From Coniferiporia sulphurascens (taxonomy: Eukaryota; Basidiomycota; Agaricomycetes; Hymenochaetales; Hymenochaetaceae), in contig NBBA01000011.1 of the NCBI GenBank assembly GCA_002794785.1, positions 806,001 to 870,000 of the forward strand: DNA of 64,000 nucleotides. Direction: 5' to 3'. Both the position numbers and the translations under genes were made by a program. Shown here piece by piece: positions 10,427-21,065 of the stretch. Under the pieces are notes generated by a model, which saw only the letters and a program-made list of their open reading frames with translations, ran no database searches and was not told the DNA's origin. How positions within the stretch are numbered: position 1 is the first letter of the stretch; each line of letters opens with the position of its first letter.

Positions 10427-13400
10427 TCATATACGAGTGTCAGCGGACCGAATCACCACATCGCCCTTCGCCCTAGCAGGCGCCTGGCGACGGCGGCGAT
10501 GATCCTTTCCATCATCCCTGCTCCTAACTGACACGGAATCATCTGCATTACTGCTGGCGTTAGAACCATTCCCAGAACCATTACTATTCGCCGCGACCTT
10601 CGCCGATTTATCCTTCTCCTTTCTGAAACACAAGAACTGTATCTGTGTCGCGCGGCGTGTGTCTGCAAGCGTCTTCTTTACACCTTCGAGCTGGCTTTTC
10701 ATATCGTCGCCTGGTCGCCGTACGTAAGCCTGTGAGATCTTGTTATACACTTCCGAAAGCTTCTTCTCGGCCGCTGTTGTCACAAAGCGAGAGGCAGTTT
10801 GGTGGAAGAACTCGATTTCAAGAGTCGCCTAAGGGGTTGGTTTGATGCGGTTGAGAATAGGAGAAACATGAGTACAGATAAACGTTTCCGTCCATATGAA
10901 AAATGGACTGACCCGTAGCATTCCCCCCATACCAAATTTTTTCACTTTACAGAAGCATCGCAGCGCTTCCTCTGCGATTTCTTCGACGAGTGCATTAAGC
11001 GTGCGTCCCAAAAGGGACTTTGAAACCCCCGCTACATGATTATGTACGCGGACAAGGAACATGAGGATCTCAAACATATACGGACGAATTTCTGGGGTGG
11101 AGTCGGTCGACGAATCGCAAGTACAAGACAAGCATGCACACCTGTTGGTCTCGCTGACTCATACCAGTCCATAGTAGGGTCTAGTACCCCCTTCTGGACT
11201 ATAGCCGTAACGGCTGTAGCTTTCGGCTTCACATATCCATCAAACAAGCTGTAATCAAGCTCCTGGACGACCTGCGCTAATGTCTAAAGAGAGGTGCGAT
11301 GAATGCGGAGCGACAAGATGAACGTACACCGTGCCTACCGTTTTATCGCTATCTATGTTCGTTCCAAATGCGCGCTCCAGCTGGGAAACCATATTTGGTA
11401 TGAGATACGTTTTCAAATGTCCAAAGTTCGAAACGACAAGAAGCAGACGCGTTTCCTAAAGGGGATATGAATACTTTAGCACTGATGCTTAACCAAACGA
11501 CAGTGCAGTCAGTACGCACAGGATCCGTTAAATCGATCAAGTCCGCTCTAGTTCCAGTAGTTCCAAAAGAAGCGTCAGCGATCCCCGTTGATCTAATATT
11601 TTCCGGCTCTTCTGATGCGAGGAGCACCAGACCATCGAGAAAGGCGTATAATGAGTCGAGGAAGGACTTCGTGATCTTCGCCGTAAAGTTTGCCGCGATG
11701 CGGTGCTGACGGCTTGGTTTCGTCGCGGAAGAATTGAGGTCGACCCCCCCAGCAATTTTGAACGCTTCCGTGCTAAGATGACGCTGAAATGTCTGCATTA
11801 GGTTTAGATATTGAGTCGTAGATTCATGTGCAGGATCAGGTGTCCACGTCTCGAGGTTGTGAAAGAGATTAGAGTCTGAGAATTTTCGAATGAGAATGCA
11901 ATACGCGTGATTGTTATGACAGGAAAGACGTGCCTCTCAGCCAGACATTCGTTAAAGCCCCTTCAAACCGCCAGCGTGCGCTTTCGAGGAGACTCTTCAA
12001 GCCTGCATTTACATCGGCGGAAACGTCCATTGTCATGATTTCAGTTATGCACTCCTGCATCTCGGCGAGAATCCGAGTGAGATAGTGCGCTGTAGTAAGC
12101 GCATGCGCCCGCTGCGGGACGAACGGAGGGAACGTCGTGGTCATACCCCCACTCGAACTATCACTAGCTATGGGCGAGGACACAGCTATATCGGACAGGG
12201 TGAAGAACTGTGAGAGAAGTGAGATGTACAGGCGAGTGATATCGGACGCCATCGAACGGCATTGGGTAGGACTGCGGCGCTGGCCTTTATCAGAGCTCTA
12301 TGACTGATTCAGATCCAGCCCAGCTTGATTATGAGGAACGCACCTTCTTGAATTTACCATCCATGTATCCCTTGGCTATCTTCCAAAAACCCGGTAAAGA
12401 AGAGAGCATGGTCTCGGAAACACCCTTGACTAGATCTAGCACAGCCTGCCAAACTTCATGTCCGACCGCTTGGGCTGCCAACGATCCTTATTCATTAACC
12501 GCCTCGAAATATGAATAACAAACGAATCTCTTACCGATGACAGACTCAGGCTGTTTTGAGTCGATCGATGCGATCCCGGCGCGCAGCTGCGGTACCACTA
12601 TAGGAGCCAGCGCATTCGCGTCGAGCACGGTTGATTCCATCTTCTCCTTCACATCTTTATGCGTAGATGATAGGTAACGTGGCGGACAAATGGAACGGCA
12701 GGCACTGACCTTCAACATGGGAACACGCAGCCTTGTAAACATCGTTCAACTTATTCATGGTATGCTTGTGCTGCGAGTCGAAGTACACCCATGTCGGATC
12801 ATCCGAAGTGCTTAGCTCAAGAAGAATTCTTACAAGGACGGTCAGTTCGGCTGAGTTGGCAGCTTCAACTTGTACTTACTCAATAGTCTTCTCTTGCTCT
12901 TCAACGGTACGCGTCGGGTCACTCAATTGAGCGAGCAAGACACTTTTCATCTCGCCCATGACACGCTCTACTGCGCTCCAGACTTTGTCAAGGATACGTT
13001 TCTGTTGTGCATCAATATTTGAAGTAGATGCTCCGGAAGCTCCCTGGTCTCTTGAGCGTGAAGAGCCAGGGAGCAGCTGTTCCGAACGCGATTCCAGCAT
13101 GAATTTACCCTTTTTATAATCACGCAATGTCGCTTCATATTTGCCCTTGTGGGAAGTCAGAACCACTGCAGTCAAAACCATTTTTAGTAGTGTCGAAAAC
13201 TTACCGCCTCAATGGATTCCATGAGCGACCCCGGAAGATTGAAGAAGAACTTTGAACGCTCAAATACACCGAGTGTTGAACGTAGTTTCTGGGCTTTTGC
13301 TGCGTTTTCGAGAACCGGAAGAAACACTTGGTCGGCCTTCTGCGAGCATGCTAAATAAAGAAGATTGTATCTAGTCATGAAGCTTATGTGCGTCTGTGTA

Positions 13401-14128
13401 GAATGCGTACCTCTCAATTGCTCCCGTACCGTCTTTGTGGCGAAATCCGTATTGTCCGCAAGAAGCCCCTCGCGCATTTCAGCATATATCGCTGAACGAG
13501 GGAGCGGGTTAGTAAGTCCGACGTGTCACTAGCCGCTTCGAGTTAGAGTACGCGCCATCTGTTGAAGCCTTCACTGCTACAAAACGATCGAAATTCTCTT
13601 CGACGAGTATGCGGATAGCTTCAGAGCGTGCATCAAGATTCGCCCGCAAATGTGTGATCCCTGCCGCGAGGTCCTGGTACGTCGCGTCGGGGTGTGCGGC
13701 GGTGAGGAAGATCTTCGGGTCGAAGGACTTTGAGGAAAGGAGGATCTGGGCCTCTGAAGGTCTCATGGATATTAATGTTTAGATGAATAGCATAAATCAA
13801 CGCACTCGACGCCATATCCATATCTGACATGCTTAGCATCCATTAGGGTGTGTGTTGGGGGTAAATATTACAGACATACTCGACGCGACGGCCCAGGCCT
13901 AGCGGGTCATCCTCCATCGTGTTGCTCCCAGAGGCCGATGTCAGCGCGCCTGCTACTGAACCGGTGAGCTCGTGGTCAACCTCTTCCCATTTCCTGTCGG
14001 TACCGTTTGAAGATTCAAACAATGTTTGTCGGAAAAGCTATGGATACCCACCCTGGCGACAGTGTCGATATGCGGTACTTGTTTAACAGCGCGGCTTCGT
14101 CTATTGCAGACCCAGAATTACGGGGCAT
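10427..14128 (-). CDS. SEC5: Exocyst complex component Sec5 (EXOC2)
   Basis: Sec5 is a subunit of the octameric exocyst, which tethers secretory vesicles to the plasma membrane at growing hyphal tips. The first exon encodes [19 protein letters not shown]; splicing then gives [13 protein letters not shown] and [19 protein letters not shown]. Further on come [77 protein letters not shown] and [14 protein letters not shown]. The C-terminal helices include [11 protein letters not shown] and end in a lysine/arginine-rich tail. All match the fungal Sec5 family from end to end. The gene has more than ten exons, including a 26-base one at 13806-13831. The junction near 13558 needs a weak GC-type donor to restore the expected frame (see findings). 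The start is 258 bases from the divergent kinase gene. Confidence 0.95.
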
Positions 14129-14254
14129 TATTACCCAATTATGTGGGAGTTAACAGGTCTCAGGACTGAACACCCTCTGACTATCGAAGAGATTCGTCGA
14201 ATGAGTTGAATGAGTTGGCAAGTGTTACATGACCCGAAGCGGGGTCTGCGTTAT

Positions 14255-14264
14255 GTCACGTGAC
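14255..14264. promoter_or_regulatory. GTCACGTGAC palindrome in divergent promoter
   Basis: This is a perfect 10-base palindrome with a CACGTG core, in the 257-base space between the divergent Sec5 and first TKL kinase starts. Such sites bind bHLH factors of the Cbf1/Pho4/USF type. Use here is inferred. Confidence 0.45.
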
Positions 14265-14385
14265 TCCAGATAAGGAAGGAAGGCTTGAAGTTGAACTTGA
14301 GACTTACAATCTTGATTACATCCGCCGATCATCTCAGCGATTGTCCACAGCCACATTGCCTACAGTTAAACGAAAGCTCGTATAT

Positions 14386-15647
14386 ATGCCCGTTTCGTCG
14401 GACATCGGTAATTCTAATGGTCGGGTGCTCATTTGGGTTTGGATTTATTATGTGACGCAGGATCCTTGGACGACCTGAAAAGGCTCCTTAAAGAGCATAA
14501 TATTGAAGATCTAACAGACAGCTTAGCTCGAGAACAGTTCGCAGTAGCACACGGTATTTTCTCGGATATCTATCAAGGGAGATATCGCAAAAACGGAGCT
14601 GTCGCCGCTATCAAAAGCATCCGATTTAATGTGAATGAAGACGGCCCTTCAACGTATAGAGCAAGTTTCCTTTAATAATATAGTATACATCTAAGCCCTC
14701 ATATTTTAACACTTCTTGATCAAGGTCTTTGCCAGAGAGATGTTGATATGGTCTGGGCTTGACGATAAGAATATACTTCCTCTAAAGGGGTTCTTTGCAG
14801 AAACCTCTCCGCGTTTGCTCTTGGCCCTCGTCTCCGATTGGATGCATAATGGAAATGCAAGTGATTATGTCCAAAAGAATCCAAAAAATGTGGATATATT
14901 GATCCTGGTCAGCATGCACCTCGTTAAGTTTTTTTTATTCGTTTAATCGCAACATTATCCGTAGGCCAAGGGTATAGCCAGCGGACTCAAATATTTGCAT
15001 TCTAAAAAAGTAGTGCATGCGGATCTCAAAGCCGTAGGTGCCATAATTTGTACACAGTCAGGGTGTTACCAAAAAAGCTTTGCAGAGTAATGTACTCATC
15101 ACTCCGGAGGGGGAAGCGGTAATTGCAGACTTCGGAATTTCTCGTTGGCTGGTCGATGGGGTGGTGGAAAACCTCAATTCGTTACGTGGATCGACAAGAT
15201 GGATGGCCCCAGAATTACTCGAAAGAGGGGAAGGGGGTAGTTCGTCAGTGCATAGTCACCTTTCAGATGTCTGGGCATTCGGCATGACAACTCTGGTAAA
15301 TAACCAACAAACGTATTGTACTGTAACTTGCTCTTGTAACTCACTTAACATCGCCTCAGGAATTGCTGACTGGGTTGCCTCCGTACGACTATGTACGATC
15401 TGAGGCACAGGTCGTTGTTTACGTCCTTCGTGGGGTGCTGCCCAACAAACCCTCAAATACGGAGCATTGGGGGAGCGAGAAAGACGAACTTTGGAACGTC
15501 TGCGAAATGTGTTGGAATTTTGATGCCGAGTCAAGGCCAACTTCGTCGACGATACTCCAACGTTTGAAAGAGCTGTTAGCAAAGAGAACCCCAGATTCTA
15601 CGCCCGTGACCGCCCAGCTCCTTCCGCGCCGACGGTGCTTGGGGTAG
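14386..15647 (+). CDS. TKL-type protein kinase, copy 1
   Basis: Six exons (14386-14407, 14461-14660, 14725-14907, 14965-15033, 15086-15295, 15360-15647) join to 323 residues that are almost only a kinase domain. Visible are the nucleotide-binding lysine in AVAAIKSIRF, REMLIWSGLDDKNILPLKG, the catalytic loop HADLKASNVL, the DFG motif in VIADFGISR, the APE region WMAPELLE, DVWAFG and a C-lobe ending CWNFDAESRPT. The glycine loop is weak (AHGIFSDIYQG). The arginine of HRD is replaced by alanine, making it a non-RD kinase. It belongs to the TKL group that is strongly expanded in Agaricomycetes and usually of unknown function. The second intron uses a GC donor (GCAAGT). Family members of this size are probably cytosolic; no signal or membrane segment is seen. 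Confidence 0.88.
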
Positions 15648-15709
15648 ATAGAAGCACTGGTACGTCAATTTTATATCTATAATTAATCCACTCAACTTTC
15701 AATAAATTA

Positions 15710-16898
15710 ATGACCTCGAAACGAACAGAAAATTTCAAGGCGTTAGACAAACTTCTCATAGAGTCCGCTAATCGCGGCCTCGACCTCACTGAAAAAGTCA
15801 GGAAGGATTCGGAGACTCCACTTACTTCGGGAGGCTACGCAAGTATATACTCGGGCACGTTCAATGGGGAGCGAGTTGCAATAAAGGCATCATTTTTCTG
15901 GCTTAATAAACAGGATAAGCTTGCAAAGGTCCGTCTCAGCTTGCGAATCATCACGGTATTTGATATTGGCTTTATTCTGCTTTTATCCAGAGCTCAGTCA
16001 GAGAAATAAGAATCTGGGGAATGCTTCGACACGCCAATTTACTCCCATTTTTGGGCTTTGTCAGAGACCCAAGCCATCCTTTACCTTTAATGGTATCACC
16101 CTGGATGGATAACGGATCCCTTACCGAATTCATGAAGAGTAGACCGGATTTAGTAAACAATTTGAAGATGGTAAATCCTCTGTTGTCTTTGCTTCCAAGG
16201 GTACACACCCTGATATGCGTGTGTTCTTGTCATGTAAGGCTCGTGGAATTGCAAACGGAATTCACCACCTTCACTCCAATGAGGTGATTCACGGAGACCT
16301 CAAGGCTGTGAGCATTAAATTGTCCTCCATTATAAAACATCTAAAATAAGCGAATGAAAGGCGAATGTACTTGTCTCCCGCGATATAATACCCTTGGTAG
16401 CAGATTTTGGAATCTCGCGCCGGCTCGACGGAACCACTCTGGAAGGAATAATAAGTCTCACACAAGTTGGAGGTACCACTAGATACTTGTCCCCAGAGAT
16501 CCTAAATCCGCCAGTGGGTTTTGATGCCGCTCATACGAAAGCCAGCGACGTTTGGGCATATGGTATGATCATTCTTGTAAGTCACTATGCCACTCATATG
16601 TGCATTTTATGCTAATTGGAGCACACTTGACACCTCTTAGGAACTACTGACTCGAGACGTGCCTTACCCTGAAGTGAAACCTGATCGTCATCTGGTAATG
16701 TCGATGATCAAGAACCCCATACCTTCCGATCCAAGCGGGATGGAAAACTGGAAAGAAGATGATAAAGGCCTCTGGAAGTTATGTAAAAAGTTTTTTTGGT
16801 TAAGAAATCCGGCGATGAGACCAGACATGACTCAAGTGTTATACGAGCTTGATAACATTCAAGTCGTCCGGGTCGGCATGTCAAGGTCGGGCACGTAA
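15710..16898 (+). CDS. TKL-type protein kinase, copy 2
   Basis: This tandem paralogue of the kinase 62 bases upstream has five exons (15710-15928, 15991-16170, 16239-16307, 16361-16576, 16641-16898), giving 313 residues. Motifs: glycine loop TSGGYASIYSGTF, lysine in ERVAIKASFF, REIRIWGMLRHANLLPFLGF, catalytic loop HGDLKAANVLV (HGD instead of HRD, non-RD), DFG in LVADFGISR, YLSPEIL in place of APE, DVWAYG and the final ELLTRDVPYPE segment. The exon carrying the HxD loop is 69 bases in both copies and the last exon starts at the same codon, so the pair arose by duplication. Substrate and pathway are unknown. Confidence 0.88.
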
Positions 16899-17036
16899 GC
16901 GATGCTCCTGTATCCGTAGTACGTTGTGTAAAGGCCTCTCGTTTTAAGAGCGGTGCACATTCCATTCCCCGATACTTTTTAGTTGTATTACGTACAGTAA
17001 TTGCTTACCGGAACAAACGCGGACTCCTCTTCACAA

Positions 17037-17267
17037 GAATTGCTAACTGGGGGACAGCCTTACCCGGATGCAAAACTCGACCGTCGAGTGCTAGAAGCAA
17101 TTTATAGGAGTCCTATACCTGCCGATCCTATTGGGATCGAGAGCTGGACTTCTTTTGATAAATTTCTTTGGTGACTCGGCAGAAAATTTTGCTGGTCAGA
17201 GAATTCGGCGTTGAAGCCGGACATGACTCGGGTGTTAGAAGCACTTGAGAGTACAGTATCGGTCTAG
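17037..17267 (+). pseudogene. Last-exon fragment of a third TKL kinase
   Basis: The frame reads ELLTGGQPYPDAKLDRRVLE and onward through IPADPIGIESWTSFDKFLW. A TGA stop follows, then GRKFCWSENSALKPDMTRVL to a final TAG. It aligns along its whole length with the last exon of the kinase ending at 16898. The catalytic part is missing upstream and one stop interrupts it, so it is a decayed partial duplicate. Confidence 0.85.
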
Positions 17268-18105
17268 GCTTAGTCCCTAAGGGCCGTTTTGCAAGTTCTG
17301 CCGACCTCAATCAATCGTAACGTGTATATCGCGTAGAGATATTGCCCCTCCGGTCCTGATTGCTGATCTTTTGTGGCCCTGACACGTGAGCACATAAACA
17401 AATATTTATGCTTTTGCTAAGTTTTTGGTCTTCTTTCCCTTTAGATGAGTACCGATATATATCCTTGAATTAGATCCAAACCAGGAAAATGGGTATCAAT
17501 ACACCTTTTTAGTTACGAACGGTTCCGCGAGCAATAAACTCCGACGGGGCTTGGGCAAATATTCATACCATCATTGGGCCCACGTCTGTGCTGCATATAT
17601 GACTGTGTTTGCGTGAGCGCAATGCGTACGAGATCCGTGTCTTCTTTCCGGACCTTGTTCCGCGATAAGCCACAAGATTTTTCTCTCTCGTCTGCACCTT
17701 GAAAGGGCGGTCCGGGGCGGACAGACGGCTGCATTCGCGTGACATGGAAACAAACCGGCTATTGGCTTGGACGATTTCCTCTTCCAAGCTCCGGGAACGG
17801 AAAGATGGGTCTAAAAAACCCTTATCAGTTTACATCGGGATATTTCTTGGAATATAAATCAAGTTGGAACGACATACAAAGAAAGAGGGTCGTAAAAGAA
17901 CTAAGAGTATATGCCAGAACAAGCAAGACGGTGCTTGCCGAGGGACGTCCATGACGTCACGTGAATTAAACCTTAGTCTGGGGCGCATAAATAAAGAAAA
18001 CATCTCAACTGCCAGCGACAGGAGGTACCACATTCATCCCCATCATACGCGCGCCCCACCAACTTATATCCCATCCCCCACCAATCCGTTGTCCAACAGC
18101 CCACC
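17268..18105. other. Intergenic, promoter side of the dehydrogenase
   Basis: No gene is supported. The right end holds a CRE/E-box composite and an AT-rich leader before the dehydrogenase start at 18106. Confidence 0.5.
17952..17963. promoter_or_regulatory. CRE overlapping an E-box (TGACGTCACGTG)
   Basis: A perfect CRE palindrome, TGACGTCA (17952-17959), overlaps CACGTG (17958-17963). It lies about 145 bases upstream of the dehydrogenase ATG. ATF/CREB-type bZIP factors, often linked to stress in fungi, bind the former. Confidence 0.45.
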
Positions 18106-19662
18106 ATGCCTTCCGGAACGATGAATGCGCTCTACTATCATGCGGTACGTCCCCGTTTCGCGTCGCGTCCAAATTCGGTCGCGCGTCACTTGCTGAATTT
18201 ATTGCGTGCCTTCAGCCAGGCAACTTTGAGATTAAGCAGGTCTCTATTCCTCAGGTCGGACCGGACGATGTCCTTCTTAAAGGTGCGTGCTTACCCCCGC
18301 TGCAGCCCAAATCATGGCCTGGACGTGCTTGCTTCTGCAGTGACGTGCTGTGGCGTGTGTGGCACGGATGCCCACATTCACGAAGGAGAATTCATCGCGA
18401 AGTTTCCTGTAAGTTACACCCGATGGCGTCCATTCTGATTGTGTCTGTAAAGCAAACGTGTCGATTCTGTGGAAAGATGTTTGGGCACATTCCATTGTCC
18501 AAATTCTTGTCTGCCGGATGGCACCTTTAATTCCAGTTCTCACCCTTTTGCTTGATGCTTCGTGCTCTGCAACTATAATTGCTCCGATAATTGCGTCGTT
18601 CTGAACGGTCTTCTGTTTTGCACAGCTTATTCCCGGACATGAAGCAATCGGAAATGTCGTCGAAATGGGATCGAATGTCAAGGGCTTTGATATCGGTGAC
18701 CGTTGTGTAGCCGACGTTAGTATCACGGTAAGTAATTTAGAGCCCAAGTCCGACTAGCCCAATCTTAGTTGTCCTTTCAGTGCGATAACTGCTTCTTCTG
18801 TCGCCGCGGCCAATCCCTCCTATGCGAGAGCTTCAATGCTCGAGGCGTCACATTGGACGGCGGCTTTGCTGACTATATTGTATAGTAAGCCTTTAACGTG
18901 ACGGTGACTGTTGATTTTTTCTCAAATCTTTAATGCACAATCGTAGCAAACAGAGCAAGCTATACAAAATAAAAAATCTCAGTGACGAGGAGGCAACCTT
19001 GCTTGAGCCCGCGGCCTGTGCGCTGCATGGACTCGACAAACTCGCACCGCCAGTCGGCATCGAGGTTCTTGTGCTCGGCGCCGGCCCAACGGGTCTCATC
19101 CTTGCACAGCTGCTCAAGCTCAATGGCGCGATGCGCGTCGTTATTGCTGCGAACAAGGGTATCAAGATGGATATCGCAAAGCAGCTCGATTGTGGTGATG
19201 AGTACATCGAGCTTGATCGCGCAAATCCTACTCCACAGTGGGAGCAGCTCAAGAAAGACAACCCGTACGGCTTTGATGTAGTCGTAGAGGCCACTGGTGT
19301 AGAAAAACTCGCAGACGAGAGTATCAACTACGTCCGTCGCGGCGGCACGCTTATGATCTACGGGGTCTACGCGAACAAAGCGCTTGTGCACTGGCCTCCG
19401 AGCAAAATCTTCGGCGATGAGATCAGGGTGCGTTCATCGCTCTTACATTGCTAGTGTTTACCAGATCCCGACTTTACTTTTCATCCAGATCATCGGCTCA
19501 TTCTCGCAGACATACTGCTTCCCGCGTGCAATTGCCTACCTCGATAGCGGCAAGATCCGCACGAAGGGCATGGTCACCGATGTCTTCAAACTTGCAGACT
19601 ACCAACTGGCGCTTGACAAGATGAGCAGCCGCGGCGCTCTCAAGATAGCCATTAAGCCATGA
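18106..19662 (+). CDS. Zinc-dependent polyol/alcohol dehydrogenase
   Basis: This is a medium-chain dehydrogenase of the sorbitol/D-arabinitol dehydrogenase type. Seven exons (18106-18144, 18216-18282, 18341-18408, 18626-18727, 18781-18884, 18947-19427, 19489-19662) give 344 residues. Catalytic zinc ligands are in [16 protein letters not shown] and PGHEAIG. A structural zinc lobe, [15 protein letters not shown], has four cysteines. The Rossmann motif is [17 protein letters not shown]. It probably oxidises a sugar alcohol to a ketose with NAD(P) in the cytosol, as relatives do in fungal polyol metabolism. The exact substrate is not set by the sequence. A CRE/E-box composite lies upstream. Confidence 0.92.
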
Positions 19663-21065
19663 GCAACCGGTTCCCATGGCGGTTTGAATGGCTTGTTCGG
19701 GAGAATACTCGCAAATCGTTTATTCGCCAATCGGCGATAATTTGACGTTCGGGGATAGTGCTTTGCCATTCAATCATCGTCTATGCTGCCACTATGTATC
19801 GGGGTGTTGTATCATTAAACGTAAAACATAAATATCCCCCTACCCCTTGCTATCCCATTAGAAGTCGGCCCAAACACATGTAACACTGCATTGAAATGAA
19901 ACGATATGGACCGGAGGACGGACTTTATCATCGCACATGATCTGTTATCTCAACTCGCAAACTTCCGTCTCGGGATAAAAAATTGTTATTCAAAAAACTC
20001 GTTTATTCAATTGCGGCCCCCGAGTCGAGTAAACATGTATATACGGACATTGGTCGGAGACAGTCTCGTCGATCAGGGGCTGACTGATAGTCGACTCTGG
20101 AAAGGGCAAAGGGAATTGAAAGCAGCTCTAGTCTCATTAACATAAGTAGACGAACAGTCGGAGAATGTGGATAAACACCGTAGAACAGGTACAAGCGGAG
20201 AATGAGGAACGGTTATGGTGAAGCGATCAATTGAGGATGAGCAACAAAGGAAAGAGAGGTGTATGCGCGGAGGAAGGGGAAGTGAGCAAGATATCGGCGG
20301 AGCAAGGCTAGAGCGGAAGACCCAAAAGAGGAAGGGGAAGGGAAGAAAGTGAAAAAGTGAAGCTGAGATTTTCAGAGTTAGAGCGCGGAGGAAGAAAGAA
20401 AGAAAGAAAGAAAAAAACATTCGTGTAAATAAATGATATGCGGATAAACAGGGAGGAGAATTGCGGATGCGAGTATTCTGAGAATGAGAAGAAGAATGAG
20501 AATGCAGGAGACCGGGAGCGTGTGGAGTGTTTTAACTGGCCGTGGACGAGTCGTAGACGGTCTTAAAAAAAAGAAAAGGAAGTGCAGAGCAATGAGGTCG
20601 GAAGCAGATCCGGAGAGTGTGAGAAGCGAAGCAGGGGGCAAACAAAGGAGCGTCGCGCATATGTGCTAGCATACGAGCTTAGCGATAGAATTTTGATACA
20701 GACAAGCCTGCTCAGAGACCGAGGAAGGCTGCCGTAGACGTCGGAATCCGGGAGAAAGCTACATGGATCTGGTTCACTCGGGCTAGGAGCGAAAGTGGGC
20801 GGCGAAACAAGTTAGACTCCGAGCAGTCGAGGCTTGGCAAAGGGAAGAGATATCGGCGGAGCACAGGAATAACAATGCAGTGTCACACAAAATGCAGAAG
20901 GGAAGCCAGTTCACGGAGAAAACATATTCTTTTTTTTTCATCATTTTGTTTGTTCTACCACGCCCAGGCTGTAGATAAAAAGATGGAAGCTCCGTCCGAA
21001 TACGTCACGCGAATGCGCGACATTCGCAATGTAAGCGAATTGAAAAGCTGTTTTGGTCGCTACCG
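19663..21065. other. Intergenic with a strongly purine-rich strand
   Basis: This is the 3' flank of both neighbours. About 20215-20660 on the plus strand is almost entirely A and G (GGAAGGGGAAG-type runs, GAAAGAAAGAAAG near 20393-20412). A 16-base exact repeat AGATATCGGCGGAGCA occurs at 20289-20304 and 20848-20863. No gene is supported. Confidence 0.6.
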
